Shown here: positions 1-13,407 of the stretch, piece after piece
Layout: the number at the start of each line of letters is the position of its first letter
How positions within the stretch are numbered: the stretch's first letter is position 1
Source: Epiperipatus broadwayi
Taxonomy: Eukaryota; Onychophora; Udeonychophora; Euonychophora; Peripatidae
Length of the DNA: 64,000 nucleotides
NCBI GenBank assembly: GCA_028023455.1
Contig: JAQFVV010000142.1
Location: forward strand, 2,477,740 to 2,541,739
Direction of reading: 5' to 3'
The notes under the pieces: generated by a model
What the model was told of the DNA's origin: nothing
Database searches by the model: none
Seen by the model: the letters and a program-made list of their open reading frames with translations, nothing else
Program-made: the position numbers and the translations under genes

Positions 1-2004
1 TATGGACCCAAATGACATTTTATAAAATGTAAATCCAAAATATAGTTATTTTTATTTATTGGTTTATATATACAAGTATATATAACTTCTAATATTTATT
101 ACATGATTTATTCTACTAAAACCACTCTTATGATTGGATTGAGTTTAATGTTTTCTATCAGTACTAAGGTTACTACAACAAATAATTTTGAACTTTGGAA
201 TTTTTGTATATTCCAATATTAATATTGTTATATTTAAAAATTAATAATAATTTCTCTTAAAAATATAGGTTGAGATAGCAGTAATTTCTTAAAAATAAAT
301 CAAACTCATTTGTTAATTTTTAGTTACTATAGGATATCAGTACTGAAAGTAAGTTACATATTGGGTTTTGATCCAGTAAATTTTATCTCTCAAATTTATT
401 GCTTTACCACTGCTTTAAATTTCACAGGAAATCAAGATTAATTTGTATGAAATAAAAGTAATATACCACTCATATTTTTACATGTTTTAGTTTGTTTTAA
501 TACTAATTATTCACTTATTAATGTTAACTAAGTAACTTCTTCCTAGAGAGATTGAAATTATTAGATAAAAACTATAATCAAATGACCAGATACTTATTAT
601 TGACATACTTCATCATAATTATACTTACCTAAATATATATATCAATATTTATAATTACTAGTCCCAACTTTAAGAAATCCTTTTTAGATTAATAAGGTGC
701 ATAAATATAAATAGTAGCTCTTACAACTAATTTTTCAGATTTCTCAATGGCGCATCGATTGCTATAATGGTTGGTTTTATCTATTTTATTACTAGTCGTC
801 CTGCTCATTTTTTGACCTTTAACTTTTATAAAAGTTAACATATATATTATCATCTCGATTGAACTTTGAATAGGCATTGCTGTGTATATACAATAAAAAA
901 AAATTTTTTTTTTAATTTTATAGGTCATAAATTTTAGAAATTGTTGGTTTTGGAATTGTCAAGTGATATTATATATAATTTTAGGCTGTTAGGGAAGAAC
1001 ACCAAAATACGGAAAAAAATAATATTTCACAATTTGTTTTTATTTTTATCTTTTTAAAAGTAGTTTGCAATTTGATTTTTTTTCTTACTTTAATCTTTAA
1101 AAAATAATATGTCGTAGACTTGATGTCTTATTATAAAAGTTACTTACAAAGTTAAGACCTATATTTTGTTTTAAAAATTAAAACAATATTTGCGTTTATC
1201 TACTACCTATTTTAGTAACAATGAGTTTTAATAAGCAAATATGAATGAATGTAAGTGTGTTTGGGTTATTATTTAAATACAAGATTATTGTATAAGATTT
1301 TAGATTGAAAATATTTTAAAAGATAATATTTGCCATTAAAAGTATAATGTTTGTAACAATATTTTAAAAGTAAAGAAAATGATTTTTTTTTATTTTAAAA
1401 AAAAGAAATCTTAAGGTCATTGTTATTGTTTTATTTATTATTTTAAAATCTGAAAAGAGAACAATGTCAGGGATGTCAGCTTGTATTGTAGTGATCTTAG
1501 TAATTGCTCAATGAAATTAAAAAGTATAAATTCTGAGTGTATCAATAACAATGGTATCAAAGTTGATGATCTCATTAATATATAAATTAAAAAGAATATA
1601 AATAGCACACAATTTTTAGTTGAGTCTCTTACTTATTCTATTTCTCTATACATGATATGTCTTCAACAGTTCAATTAATATGATACATTATATATTTTAT
1701 CTAAAAATGATATGTATATATTTTAAGTGTATTGAATAAAAAACAATAAGATTAACTAAACAAAAAAAGTTTATCTGCTTCCATGACAAAATGATATTTT
1801 AACATAACAATTAAAATGGAATTTATTATTTGAAAGGGTTCTTGGTGAAAATCTTTATAAAAAATGCTTATTTAAAAATTAAAGTAAATATGTTGTAAGA
1901 GATGGCTTACAACTGGCCTACACACCTGACCCAATTTCTTTTTCAATATAGGAATTCAAACCAAGTGGTAGGAAATTAAGTATATTATATACTTGCTTAT
2001 ACAA
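1..2004. other. AT-rich non-coding DNA
   Basis: No gene, RNA or transposon could be recognised. The stretch is A/T homopolymer-rich and stop codons occur frequently in all frames; the few short open frames have low-complexity composition. Confidence 0.6.
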
Positions 2005-2310
2005 ATGTAGTATATCCATATATAAACATACAGATAAACTAGTGTGTTTGAAATAAAATATCTTATATATTTGTTTATACATATGTACTATATACATATG
2101 TAAACATACATATAGACTGACATGTTTGAGAAATTAATTCTTTTTTTTATCAATTGTGAGAAAGCAGATAAATTTGTTTTCTACATGTTATATACATATA
2201 AACATACAGGTAAACTAATATGTTTGGGAAATTAATTCTCTTTTTTTTTTATTTATTGTGAGAAAGCAAATAAATGCATACAAACTAATATGTTCGTCTA
2301 TTGGTAGAAA
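2005..2310. repeat. Diverged short tandem repeat
   Basis: About four diverged units built around a core like AAACATACAGATAAACTA followed by TGTTTGAGAAATTAATTC recur at about 2021, 2099, 2197 and 2272, spaced 75-100 bp apart. No coding potential. This looks like a decayed minisatellite. Confidence 0.5.
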
Positions 2311-2555
2311 TTAATTGTTTTACTATTTTTTATTCATTAATATCATTAATTAAAAATACTAATTGATTGACTTATAAGACAGAAATAAAAGATAAAAAAT
2401 TATATGAGGTCTAAATTGTTGAGAAATGATCGAATTTGGAATAATAAAAATTAACTAAAAATAAGACCCATAGGTCGAAACCGGTCTGAGGATGGGGACA
2501 ATCCAAGATAAAAATAATTTGAATGCCTTCTCTTGTAGTGGCATTTATCATAAAT

Positions 2556-2645
2556 AAATAAAAAAGCTTGTTTAGAGCTATTAGCATGCTCTTAATTTTA
2601 CATATTTGTAAGTGCAAGCTATATATAAGTCATGTGACATCTGAC
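2556..2645 (-). repeat. Dispersed ~95-bp repeat, copy 1
   Basis: Read on the minus strand, this segment matches 29628-29722 with scattered substitutions. Both start with CAGATGTCACATGACTTATA and run through TGCTAATA(G/A)GCTCTAAACA. An interspersed repeat of unknown class; no terminal structure or coding capacity was seen. Confidence 0.55.
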
Positions 2646-5600
2646 TTGTTATTATTACTAATAATAATGTTTATAATTTGATTTTTTTTTATCAAATTGT
2701 AATAATAGGGTTTTTAGTAAGCACTTGACAAGGCAGAATTTCTCTTGACTAAAAAAATCTGTAATTGAATCGACAGAAAGTAGCGTTCTTGACTTGAAAA
2801 TCGGGAATTGAATGGACAGCAAAAAAAGTTAAGTTTTTATTTCTTTTAAGAAAAGAAAAAAACTTTTTGCTCTTTAAAAAAATATTAAAGTTTTAATATT
2901 TATACTTTCAAGAAGTTGAACTTTAGTTTAAGATTGGCAGGAATGAACTAGTGACTTAAGTTATTCTGCAAGCTAAATTTCATTATAATAGAAATAATGC
3001 AAAGGAAATCTGAAGCTATTAAAAATTAACTGTTGTCTCTAAAGGCTATTTTTATATATAATTAAGCCAAGTTATAAATAATAGTTTATAATAAAGGAAA
3101 CATTATGATGTATTTGGGGAAGAAAGCCAATGCTGTGGGACTTTCCAGCTAACTTCTATGTCATTAGGAAATTATGGAATTATGAAATTATAAAATTTTT
3201 CATCAGAATGTCTATCTCAAGAATGCTGGTGAACTGCCATGTTCCATGGATTCATATACAGTCAGAAAAGATATTTCACATGCAAATATTTCAATCAAGG
3301 AGCATGAAATATACAATTAACAATAGAGTTGGAGAAAAATGTTAGCCATGGATATTAACATTTTTTGGACTGAATGCTTGCTTTACTCAAGATAAATTAC
3401 ATATTTTATTCACATGATGATTTTTTTTTTTTTGCTTTTGTCATTTTTATTTGAAAGTTTATATATTGTAATTTTTTTTCTTGTGTGATTAAAATTCATT
3501 TTTCAAATTCGATCATCTACAGTTTAAAAGTAGAACCAGTGGATGGATAAATTTCATATTGATTTAAATTAAAAAATGAATCCTCTTCAATTGATATGTA
3601 TTATTTTTTTTAATAAAAGTAAATTTTCAGATTCCTCTCAACATTGATCCATCAATACGATCTCATTTCAAGTAAGGCTTTTATATACTTAACATTAAGG
3701 GCAAGACTTTAGGACAACAACACTAAATAATCTACTAATATTTACTTGTAATTTTGTTTTATTTCTGAATGTACAATTAACCCACTGAGTAAATTGTCTT
3801 TATCGTATCTGTTATTAATTTCTACCATGACTTATACACACATATAAATAGGAGTGGGGCTAGATATATATATATATTTTTAGTAAAAAAAAAAATAATT
3901 ATAATTATAAAATATTTACCCTAGCCTAAAAATATCACTATAATAATTATATTAATGAGGTAGTTTTATAGTAAACTTTCATTGTGCTTTTCTTTATTTT
4001 GTTTTATGTACATATTTAATGAATTATATAGTATTATTTTGTATATAATATACTTCAAATTATTTTGTTTCTGTTGTATGAAGCCATCGAGATGATAGAA
4101 AATCAATTCTTGATAATTGAATATTTATTTATTTTATTATTTTTTATTTGTAAATATTTATTTTTATATGTTGTTAATAAATTAAGTTGTTTAAATCAAT
4201 CTGATCTCTGTTTGATCATCACCATCATCATTGTGCATTGATACCATTAGATGTTGATCATCATTATCATATTATGAATTTACACTATTAAAGGTTTGAT
4301 GATCATCATCATCATTATGTATTGCTCTTATAAAGAATTGATCATCATCAGTATTTTTCCATATCTATATTTATATATATATATGCATATTTGGTTTATA
4401 ATTGAGGAGGTTCATCCCTGAAGAGAGCTGACTGCAAGAACTTCCTGAGTTCGAATTTCATGGTGTTGTGGGGCCTAAAAAGGGAGGTGTAATGAATATG
4501 CACTGGTCTACGTTACATTGAAATTTTGTTAGTAAATTATAAGTTAGTATATTGAAAGTAGATGTGACTTGGAACTGGGCATTTCATTGTGACATCTTTA
4601 GCATCCTATTCAAAGATCTAGGTCTGACAGTAGTGAGATGTGTTCCCTTTGTTAGATGCCATTCTTGATTCAATAACATCTGACACATCCAATTGTGTTG
4701 TCAAATCATTGGATGTAGAATATAACTTGTTGTGAGTTGGGTGACACATGGTGTTCAAGTCATCCAACTACTTAGTCGTATTTGTGTCATCGTATGGTGT
4801 ACCCTGCGGTTCCAGTATATCTGGCACCATCAACTTTGGGGTAGTGGGTTCTATTATAATATACATGTAGAAATATAAGAGTGTCAAAAGATAACCATCC
4901 CAACAAATAAAATAATTAATAGTTAGAAATGTTATTAAAGTTTATCTTTGGAAGCTAATACCACAATAATTAACAAAGATATATGACAATATTTTCAAAT
5001 GTGATAGTGATCATTTTAAAGAAATAATATGCATTAATATCTTATCAGGAATTATTAGTAATCAGTTTAATAAATAAACTTCAAATATTCTCAAAAACAT
5101 ACTCTTCTTATGTTGAATTATTGTTCTTCAAGATATTGGATTCTCTTGATGGATTTGGAACTTTAAAAAAGGAATTTAAAAAGTAGTAGAACTCTTAGTG
5201 ATAAATATTACTCATTATCTAAACAGGTTGTATGGTTTATTTATAATTTATCATATGTAATTATTTGATTTTACTCATTTTTAAAATAGGTTATTTAATA
5301 TAGATATGTGTGTGGGTGAATATCTGAATGTGAACTTAATTAAAAGCTAATCTTTATAGTTCTAAATTTTATATTTAATAATCATAATATATTCTATTTA
5401 ATAACTTGAATAACTTGTTTGGTTTGTTTATTGAATGTTCAATAGACAAACTATAACAAGTTAATATTTTCTTCCATACGATTTTATATATTGTTTATTT
5501 GAAATTATTAGATGAATGGATACTTTCTTCTAGTTTGAAAAGAATCTTTATGTTAAGCACCACTTTATTATTCAAACAAATGTAATATTACATAATATCT

Positions 5601-5655
5601 TAATTTAAATTCCCATAATATATTCATTTACTTTCTATTGTTCACTTTGTAAATA
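2646..5655. other. AT-rich non-coding DNA with ATC-rich and GC-richer patches
   Basis: No gene recognised. At 4215-4345 there are clusters of GATCATCATCATC-like simple sequence. The block 4390-4860 is noticeably richer in G and C than its surroundings and includes GAGTTCGAATTTC, which resembles a Pol III B box, but no matching A box was found. It may be an old transposon. Confidence 0.4.
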
Positions 5656-5867
<212 letters not shown>

Positions 5868-7009
5868 AATTCGAAGCATGAGTCTCATTTAAGTTAATAG
5901 ATATATGCCATAACAATTATAATTTATAGTTTTACTATAAACATAAAACATAAGATCTGATCAACAAAGTAATGTAAATCTTATTGTTATGACAGAATCC
6001 AGTAATGATTAAAAGTTAATCTAATGTTTTTTATGAACAATCATTGATATAAAAGCTATTAATAAATTCTTGTAATAAAATTTGGTCTACATAAACATTA
6101 AGTTTAATATCTTTATACACTCTTGAATACAATATAAATTTACTACAACAACAAAAGGGTTATTTATGAATGAATACCAGTGTTAATATATTAATAAATT
6201 TTAAATATTATTTCAAAATAGATTTTGGATTATTTTATTAATAAAGTTTGCTTAATCTTTCCTCTTTTTATTCTATTATAGATATGATTCATTTAAGTAT
6301 TATAGAATTATTAATTTTAACTAATATATTGATTTCATTACATATCTATATTATACAATTAACATTATTTTAAATCTTAACTTTATAATTTATGGGCATA
6401 TGAATTAAACAGTCTATATGATCAATTTATTCTATTACAGCTCTTAATATTCCATGTTAGTATTTCATTGTAATAAAAGATCCATTAAATATTTATTTTG
6501 TACTAATTAAGATTCAGCTTATTTAAAGATTTAAGATATTGATAAAAGTTAATTTTCTCATGTTTTTAATTTTGTATCCGTATAAATTTGTCATTTAGAG
6601 CTAGGGCATACAAATTGACTTTCTTTATTTCTCTTGTCTAATCTAATTTTCATATAATTACAGATTTTGGCATTTTTATTTTGTGCGTTTGAAGAGTCTT
6701 CTCCTCTTGTTTATTATATACCATTGCAATTTAATACGTGTGTCTGTGCGTGCGCGGACGTGTATATATATAAATTAATCACACAAAGTTTAAACAACCC
6801 ATCTGATCAAATCACTAATATTAAATTAAGTAATCACCATTGATATTACATTAAATTAACCAACCTCGAGCTTTCTATATGCAGGTTTTATCAATTATTC
6901 AACTGACTATCATTATTTTTATGCAATGTACGAAATTCAATTATTAAATACAAGACCATGGAGAATTTAAAGTTGAAGCAGTCTTATATTAGGAAACATT
7001 TAAACATTT
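5868..7009. other. AT-rich non-coding DNA
   Basis: No gene or known repeat was recognised. There is a short alternating purine/pyrimidine patch (GTGTGTCTGTGCGTGCGCG) near 6740. Confidence 0.5.
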
Positions 7010-7985
7010 GATGATGATGATTATTATTATTATGATGATGATGATGATGTTTCAAAGGATACGCTTTATTAGTATTCTAAAAGGTTATACAAGTTAGATT
7101 TGACAACATAGTTCTTATATATAAATTGGTTCACAAAACTACATATGTACAATGATTTTATCAGTGATTGTATGGGTTATCAAACTAAAAGTATTTAAGA
7201 AAAAAACAGTTCAACAAAGTCAATGATGATCACTCAATCATACGATTATATACAATTAGATTTACTTTAATTAAACTAAAGCAGGAATGCATCTAATTTG
7301 CGTCAATTGACTTCAGACCTGGCACAAGGGTCCATGTTAGATATAGTTTTTCTGTTAGTGATTTTATATAAGTTCTTGTATATTTCAGGTGTCAATGTAC
7401 TTAATATGATCTATAATCTTCATGTCTCTTTCACATATGGTTTGCAGTTTATTTCTGAATGTGTTTGGATGTCTTTTGGGGTTATAACTGTATATGAAAT
7501 TACACCTTGTACACCATAAGGTATAGAATATAAATGTGCAGATTCTTATTTCAGCAAAGATACACCTTTTAAAAGAGTCAAAAAGGGTTTTCATATTGAT
7601 TTTTTTATCCCTGAGTGAAGTGCTAATAATTTCAGTAATGTTTTCTAGACTTGGGCATGAGAAAAAAGGTGGTTTTGTGTCTCAGTCTCTATGGCAAAGA
7701 TTACATATATCATCTATATCTTTATAGTTTCTTTGATATTTCAAAAAATGTTGCGTAGGTAGCGAGTCCAGATTAATCTTTAGGAGAAAGTCAAAATATT
7801 TTGGTTCAAGTGACCATAGCTTGAATTTGCAACATAATTGTTTATTAGTGATATGAAGTGGAGTTTGTACATCATCTTGACTTGGATGTAGAAGTTGAGA
7901 AACTTCCCAATATTTATATTTGGCTTGTGGTGGTTTGAAGTTAAGAGTGTGTATTGTTAGTAATGGTGTAAGTAGTGTGTTCAGA

Positions 7986-7986
<1 letters not shown>
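7010..7986 (-). mobile_element. 5'-truncated LINE 3' end (same family as 8040-13250)
   Basis: On the minus strand this segment aligns almost base for base with 8040-8985 of the neighbouring LINE. It keeps the C-terminal part of ORF2, including the conserved stretch WCTRC...RHPNTF.NKLQ (7385-7594), and the 3' untranslated region. It ends at 7010-7050 in a tail of ATC/AAT triplets. Its 5' truncation point coincides with the start of the TAA tract that forms the 3' tail of the next copy, so the two copies lie head to tail, joined by the microsatellite. There is no intact coding capacity. Confidence 0.85.

Positions 7987-8039
<53 letters not shown>
7987..8039. repeat. (TTA)n microsatellite joining two LINE copies
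   Basis: Pure ATT triplets. On the minus strand this is the (TAA)n 3' tail of the LINE at 8040-13250 and also the exact 5' junction of the truncated copy at 7010-7986. Confidence 0.95.
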
Positions 8040-8377
8040 GTTTCAAAGGATATACTTTATTAGTATTCTAAAAGGTTATACAAGTTACATTTGACACATA
8101 GTTCTTACATATAAATTGGTTTCACAAAACTGCATATGTACAATGATTTGATCAGTAACTGTATGTGTTATCAAACTAGAAGTATCTAAGAAAAAAAAAA
8201 CAGTTCAACAAAAACAATGATGATCACTCAATCATATGATAATATTCAATTAGATATACTTCAATTAAATTAAAGCAGGAATGCATCTAGTTTGTGTCAG
8301 TTGGCTTTAGAACTGGCACAAGGATCCATGTTAGATATAGTTTTTTTTGTTAGTGCTTTTATATAAGTTCTTGTATA

Positions 8378-11300
8378 TTCCAGGTGTCAATGTACTTAGA
8401 TTGATCTGTAATCTTCATGTCTCTTTCACGTATGGTTTGCAGTTTATTTCTGAACGTGTTTGGATGTCTTCTGGGGTTATAATTGTATATGAAATTACAC
8501 CTTGTACACCATAAGGCATAGAGTAAAAATGTGCAGATTCTTATTTCAGCAAAGATACCCCTTTTAAAAGAGTCAAAAAGGTTTTCATATTGATTTTTTT
8601 ATCTTTGAGTGAAGTGCTAATAATTTCACGAATGTTTTCTAGACTTGAGCATGAGAAAAAAAGGGTGGTTTTGTGTCTCCGAGTCACTATGGCAAAGATT
8701 ACATATATCATCTATATCTTTATAGTTTCTTTGATATTTCAAAAAGGGTGGTGTAGGTAGTGAGTCTAGATTTATCTTTAGGAGAAAGTCAAAATATTTT
8801 GGTTCAAGTGACCATAGTTTGAATTTGCGACATAATTATTTATTATTAATATGAAGTGGAGTTTGTACATCATCTTGATTTGGATGTAGAAGTTGATAAA
8901 CTTCCCAATATTTATATTTGGCTTGTGGTGATTTAAAGTTAAGAGTGTGAATTGTTAATAATGGTGTAAGTAGTGTGTTCAGATATCCTTGGAGAGGTGG
9001 TGGTCTATCTGTAGGGGTAATCTTGGCAGCAATTTCTAAATATGGGAATTTTTGTACACATGTAGATATTATGTTCAATGTTTTTTGTAACCTGGAGACA
9101 TGTATTGAGTGAAGGCCAAGGCCATTTTGTGAAAGGGGTTTTCTTAGGTGTTTTATTGATAGTGAAATAATCTTTTTTCCCCAGAATAATTTTCTGCATA
9201 AGGAGTCTATTTTATTTGTAAATGCCTTGATATAAATGATTGTTGGAGTAAAATAAGAGATTTTGTAATCACTAGCATGTTAAGCAATGCCATTTTTGTA
9301 TATAGAGAGAGGTAGGCTTTGGAGAGTGAATTGACAGTCTTTTCCACTTTCTCTATCAAATTTTTCTGTATGAGCAATCTCATACGTAAATGTCATAAAT
9401 AAAAGTTGAACCCAAGAAATGCGCTTGGTCTACCTTTGAAAACTTTAGTAATGCTATTACCGGTGAAGATCTGCCATGCACACGATTTCTCCATATTAAA
9501 TGTTAGCTTGTATTCTTTTGTAAAATTATTAAGTATTTTAAGAAGTTTTGGAATTTGTTTTTGAGATGATAGAAATATTGCTATATCATCCATATATGCG
9601 ATACATGAGATGTTGTCATTGATGGTAGGCACGTAGACTCCTGAAAATTCATTTTCTATTATTTTTATAAGAAGATTGATATAGGCAGTGAACAGTAAGG
9701 CACTGAGAGGTGAGCCCTGAGGAATGGACTGATGTGGCACTATTGGTGGTAAAGTTTTCCCATTTAGGGAAACATAAAACTCACGGTTTAAAAGCAAGTT
9801 AGCAAGCAAATTTAGATATGCATTCAGAACTGAGTATTTTTGCAGTGTTTTAAGAAGAGTACTGATGGAAATCATGTCAAATGTGGCTTCAATATCTAGT
9901 TGAATAACAACTGGACTGTATTTTTTATTATCTCTAACAGTTTCTATAGTTGATTGAATAGAAAGGCTGCCTGTCCTGTTGAGGATTCTTTTTTGGCAAA
10001 TTGCATTTTTGATAGGTTTGGCAAAATGAATGGCTCTATTTTATCTTTTATCACTGATTCTATTATCTTTATGCCAAGGGAACACATTGAAATTGGACGT
10101 AGGTTAGTGGTGTTTGAGATTAATTGTTTCTTTTTCATGAATGGCACAAGCATAATTTGATTTAAGTCCTGTATTTTATAGATGTCTTTAGTGAGGTAGG
10201 AGACTAGGTTAAGCATATATTGTGCAGCAATTTTATCAATATGTTTGTATACAAACTTGGGAATTCCATCTATGCCAGGATGACATGAATCTGGCATCGC
10301 TTCTATTTTTTTAATGAAATCTTTTAAAGAAATTTTAAATTCATTTTCTGATTTATCTTGTGAAATGGCCATTAGACTTGGAGAGGATACTCTCTGGAAT
10401 TTTTCTCTATACAATATGTAAAGCTGCTCCAACATAAAATCTCTATAGACAATTTCAGTTTGAAATTTAATAGCTGCTGGGACTCACACCTGGGAGGGGT
10501 GGTCTAGCACCCACCTAATGAAGTTTCTGGTATACATGTGTGGCTTATTTAAATATAACTTTTTCTTTTTAATGGAGATATATTCTTTAAGCTGGTTTGT
10601 TAACTCTTGATATTTCTTCTTTAAAGCCATCAGACAGGGATGATCGAGATTTGATTGAGAAGTGCCAATAATTTTTTTATAGGTATCATCCATAAGCTTT
10701 AGTAGTTTTGTTGGGGATGTTGATGTCCTGGTAAGATGATCAATATTAAATGAAAGCAGGTTAGTAAAAGCACACCATGCTTGGACTGGATCCATTGTAA
10801 TATTTTTCAACTTGTGAAGATATATGTATACTTCTGAAAAAAAGATATTCTGGTGTGCGTGATGGTAGTAGAACTCTGATGGTTCTTCCTGTATTAATTG
10901 ATGTTCTATTATCGAAATTAATTTCCAGTGACACTAAAACAATGATCAGAGAGGGGGGAATTCTTTAATTAAATGCTTATCGTGTTGTGTAATGATGGCG
11001 AATAGAAAACCAGATCTATAAGTGATGAATGTCTACCATTGTTAAATGACACGGCCTTCTCCGGCAGAAAGCCTCTTCCACTCATCATCGGAAAGGACAG
11101 TTGATGTAACCATTTTCCAGTGAAGGTTTGATATGTCATGTTGAAATCTCCCAAAATAATCGTCAGATACATAGCATTTATGAACCTAGAGTTAAGTGTT
11201 TGTATAATTCTATTTATAATAGTGGGAACTGGGGGGATATAAACAATTGCTATGTTTAAGGTAATGGCTTTATGAGTAAATGTAATTATCAGCAAGTGCA

Positions 11301-11595
11301 CATCAATATGTAGGATTTTTATAGAACTAAATGGGCAGGCTTTATCAATGATAATGCCTGTACCCACTGATGGAGTGTCAGATGTGTTTGAAAAGGCTGT
11401 ATAGCCCTTGGAATTTAGCTTGTCTGTAGGGTTGATTAGTGAGCCACTGTAGATTTTTGTTTCGATAATGCCCATTATCTGCAGTTTAACAATGTCATAC
11501 CATTTAGTGAGGAGGTCAATTTTTTGTGGGGAGTTTAACCCTCTAACATTAAAAACTCCTATTTTAATATCCATTATTTGTATGTGTGTGCGCAT
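8378..11595 (-). pseudogene. LINE ORF2 remnant: APE endonuclease plus reverse transcriptase
   Basis: ORF2 would make the endonuclease that nicks the target and the reverse transcriptase that copies the element RNA. Frame 11595-10969 holds the endonuclease: FNVRGLN with its metal-binding Asn, IIETK with the catalytic Glu, GDFN, and LIDLVFYSP. A frameshift near 10969 separates the terminal FSDH motif. RT pieces follow at 10810-10484, 10435-9944 (LRPISM; SSTGQAAFLF) and 9875-9393 (IPQGSPLSALLF and the catalytic box AYMDD at 9585-9596). The post-RT region continues in shifted frames at 9199-9005 and 9078-8836, and the WCTRC cysteine motif lies at about 8530. At least four frame breaks make it non-functional. 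YMDD in place of the usual F/YADD is shared with the copy at 44412-47613, so it is a family trait. Confidence 0.8.
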
Positions 11596-12098
11596 ATATA
11601 TCAGAATCTAAGCCTAGCATAGGAAAGTTTTATTCTAAAATAAAGTTAAATATTGTAATAAGGAAATCTGTAGTATATTTTAATGGATCAATAAATATGC
11701 ATTGTTCAATTATTGTCTGTAGTTTTGAGAGAAATATCATTGGATCTCATTTTCCTGTCTGTGAATGGGTTTTCAAGTGAAACTTTATTTATGTTTGTAA
11801 TACTATCAGTTTCCTCTTCCATTGGACTATTTTCTGATGAGTATGTGGCAATTAGAGAGGCATTGTAACTTTGTGTGATGTTAGCTTTTTTTCTAGAGAC
11901 TGGAGGAGGGGATTATCACTACTTTCACATTCTAGAGCCATTAGTTTCTTGGGATTATTACCTGATTTTTTTTTTTAGGTGGCCAAACTGGTTTTCTAGT
12001 GATTTGTGAAGTTTCTAGAATTTGTGGAGACAGTAACACTGTGAGCAATTCCATTATTTCAAGAGATGTTTTATTAAGAGGGGGTGAGATTTCCGGAA

Positions 12099-13142
12099 TC
12101 ACCTTTCCACTATTGCTAATGTCAATATCATTTTTTTCTCAATATTATGATCTATCGATTGCACATCTTCATCTACAGTCACTTCTTGTTTACTATGAAA
12201 GTCTTCTTTTGGGCATTGATGTAAGGGAGATGCACTCATATTACAATTATTACAATATAAAGCTGGACAGTTGCTAATAAGATGACCGCGTTCTTTGCAA
12301 TGAAAGCATTGCGGTTTTAGACCGTTTATAACAAGAAATAATGTCGCTTCTTCATCTGCAACTTGTGTTGGAATATTTTCGGGATTAATGTTCTCTCCCA
12401 GTTTTACTTTAAATCTATAATTGTTACTAAATATTGGGATGGGTGTATTTTTAATCTGTAAAGGCTGAAAATCTATCACCTGCCCGAATGGTTTCATAAG
12501 TTTAATGAAATCTGTTTCTGAGTAACCTAGGTAAGTTTTTTTAATTAAACCAGTAATAAAGTTTTCTCTGTTGGGATCGACTACAACTAATGTGTATTGC
12601 CCTAGAGTTTTCATTTCTTGTCAGAACAATTCTTTGCTTTCTTCGTTTACAAATTCAATAGCCAGATAACGCGGATTTGGATGATCTCCCACATGAACTA
12701 TCAAATTCCATAGGTTTTTATTATTTATCTCTTCGAATAGAAGCTCCTTAGGGAATCTATAAAGTGAACAGTTTTTATCTGTAATTGCTATGACAACGGA
12801 GCGTTCAGTGAAAAAACGTTTAAATGAATTGAAAAGTTCCCTAGGGATGGTCTGGTTAAACACTTCAGATATTTTTTTAAGGCTATCATTAGACCAATGC
12901 TCTTTTATTGCATTAATGTAGGTTTCAGTGATTTTTGGGGTAAGATCTAGTTTCATCAGATCTCCTGCTGTAGAACGGTGAAATCTAGGCACTAGCTGCG
13001 TTTTCCTTGAGAAAAACAATCGCGTATTATTTTCACTTTTTTTTATAACCATTGATGGTAATTTTGCAACTTGTGCATAAGAACTTTTAAATGTGTCTGA
13101 GCTGGCAGACATCATGGCTGGATGTTGGACATCTAAGTCCAT
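12099..13142 (-). pseudogene. LINE ORF1 (RNA-binding, CCHC zinc knuckle), one premature stop
   Basis: ORF1 proteins of this type coat the element RNA. One frame runs from the Met at 13142 and is interrupted by a single TGA at 12621-12623, where the related plus-strand copy has an Arg-containing context, so the stop is probably a CGA-to-TGA change. It then continues to 12099. The first half contains SYAQVAK near the start and a DHPNPRYLAIEF segment. The second half has a CCHC knuckle, CFHCKERGHLISNCP (C-X2-C-X4-H-X4-C), immediately followed by YCNNCN, a possible second finger. An LCYRFP-like segment and HVGDHPN are conserved with the copy at 42990-43862. The region from 12098 to ORF2 at 11595 is decayed spacer or ORF1 tail. 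Confidence 0.75.
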
Positions 13143-13287
13143 TATGCAATCAATCTGTGTTGCCTTTTTGTATTTCTCTTCTTTTTTTAATTAATCTATT
13201 AGTTTTCTATTTTATAGTTATTAGAGATGTAAAACTCTTACCTATAATCGGTATATTTTATGATATTTTAATAAATTGAGGAGCACT

Positions 13288-13312
13288 GATGTGATGTGAT
13301 GTGATGTGATGT
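13288..13312 (-). repeat. (GATGT)5 in the LINE 3' UTR
   Basis: Five perfect pentanucleotide units, also present at 59243-59267 in the sister copy. CR1-group LINEs often carry short repeats at or near the 3' end that the reverse transcriptase recognises. Here about 35 bp of shared sequence continues past the repeat, so the repeat is subterminal rather than the very end. Confidence 0.85.
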
Positions 13313-13407
13313 ATTATGGCTTCTCCTTAAACGAAGTCAAGAATATCTCAGCAATTAAGCCCAGATAAACCTGTTAGCCACTTTCTTTTACATTCCCCAC
13401 TCTAAAT

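Larger units (their letters stand above)
8040..13250 (-). mobile_element. Two-ORF non-LTR retrotransposon, decayed near-full-length copy
   Basis: Minus-strand LINE with ORF1 (12099-13142), ORF2 remains (about 8378-11595), a 3' UTR of about 340 nt and a (TAA)n tail at 7987-8039. The family resembles the Tx1/L1 group: an APE-type endonuclease precedes the reverse transcriptase in ORF2, ORF1 carries a CCHC knuckle, and the post-RT region has an L1-like NGLGLHSI motif. A second copy of the family is on the plus strand at 42528-47977. The 5' boundary is uncertain; another LINE (13252-16607) abuts it. Confidence 0.8.

Noticed and set aside
3130-3345. 71-aa plus-strand open frame
   Set aside because: Isolated in AT-rich DNA, no promoter, splice signals or recognisable motif.
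4390-4480. B-box-like GAGTTCGAATTTC in a GC-richer block
   Set aside because: No A box at the right distance and no foldable tRNA structure; no target-site duplication.
12099-12277. Plus-strand frame 11999-12277 overlapping ORF1
   Set aside because: Antisense shadow of the LINE ORF1 knuckle region.
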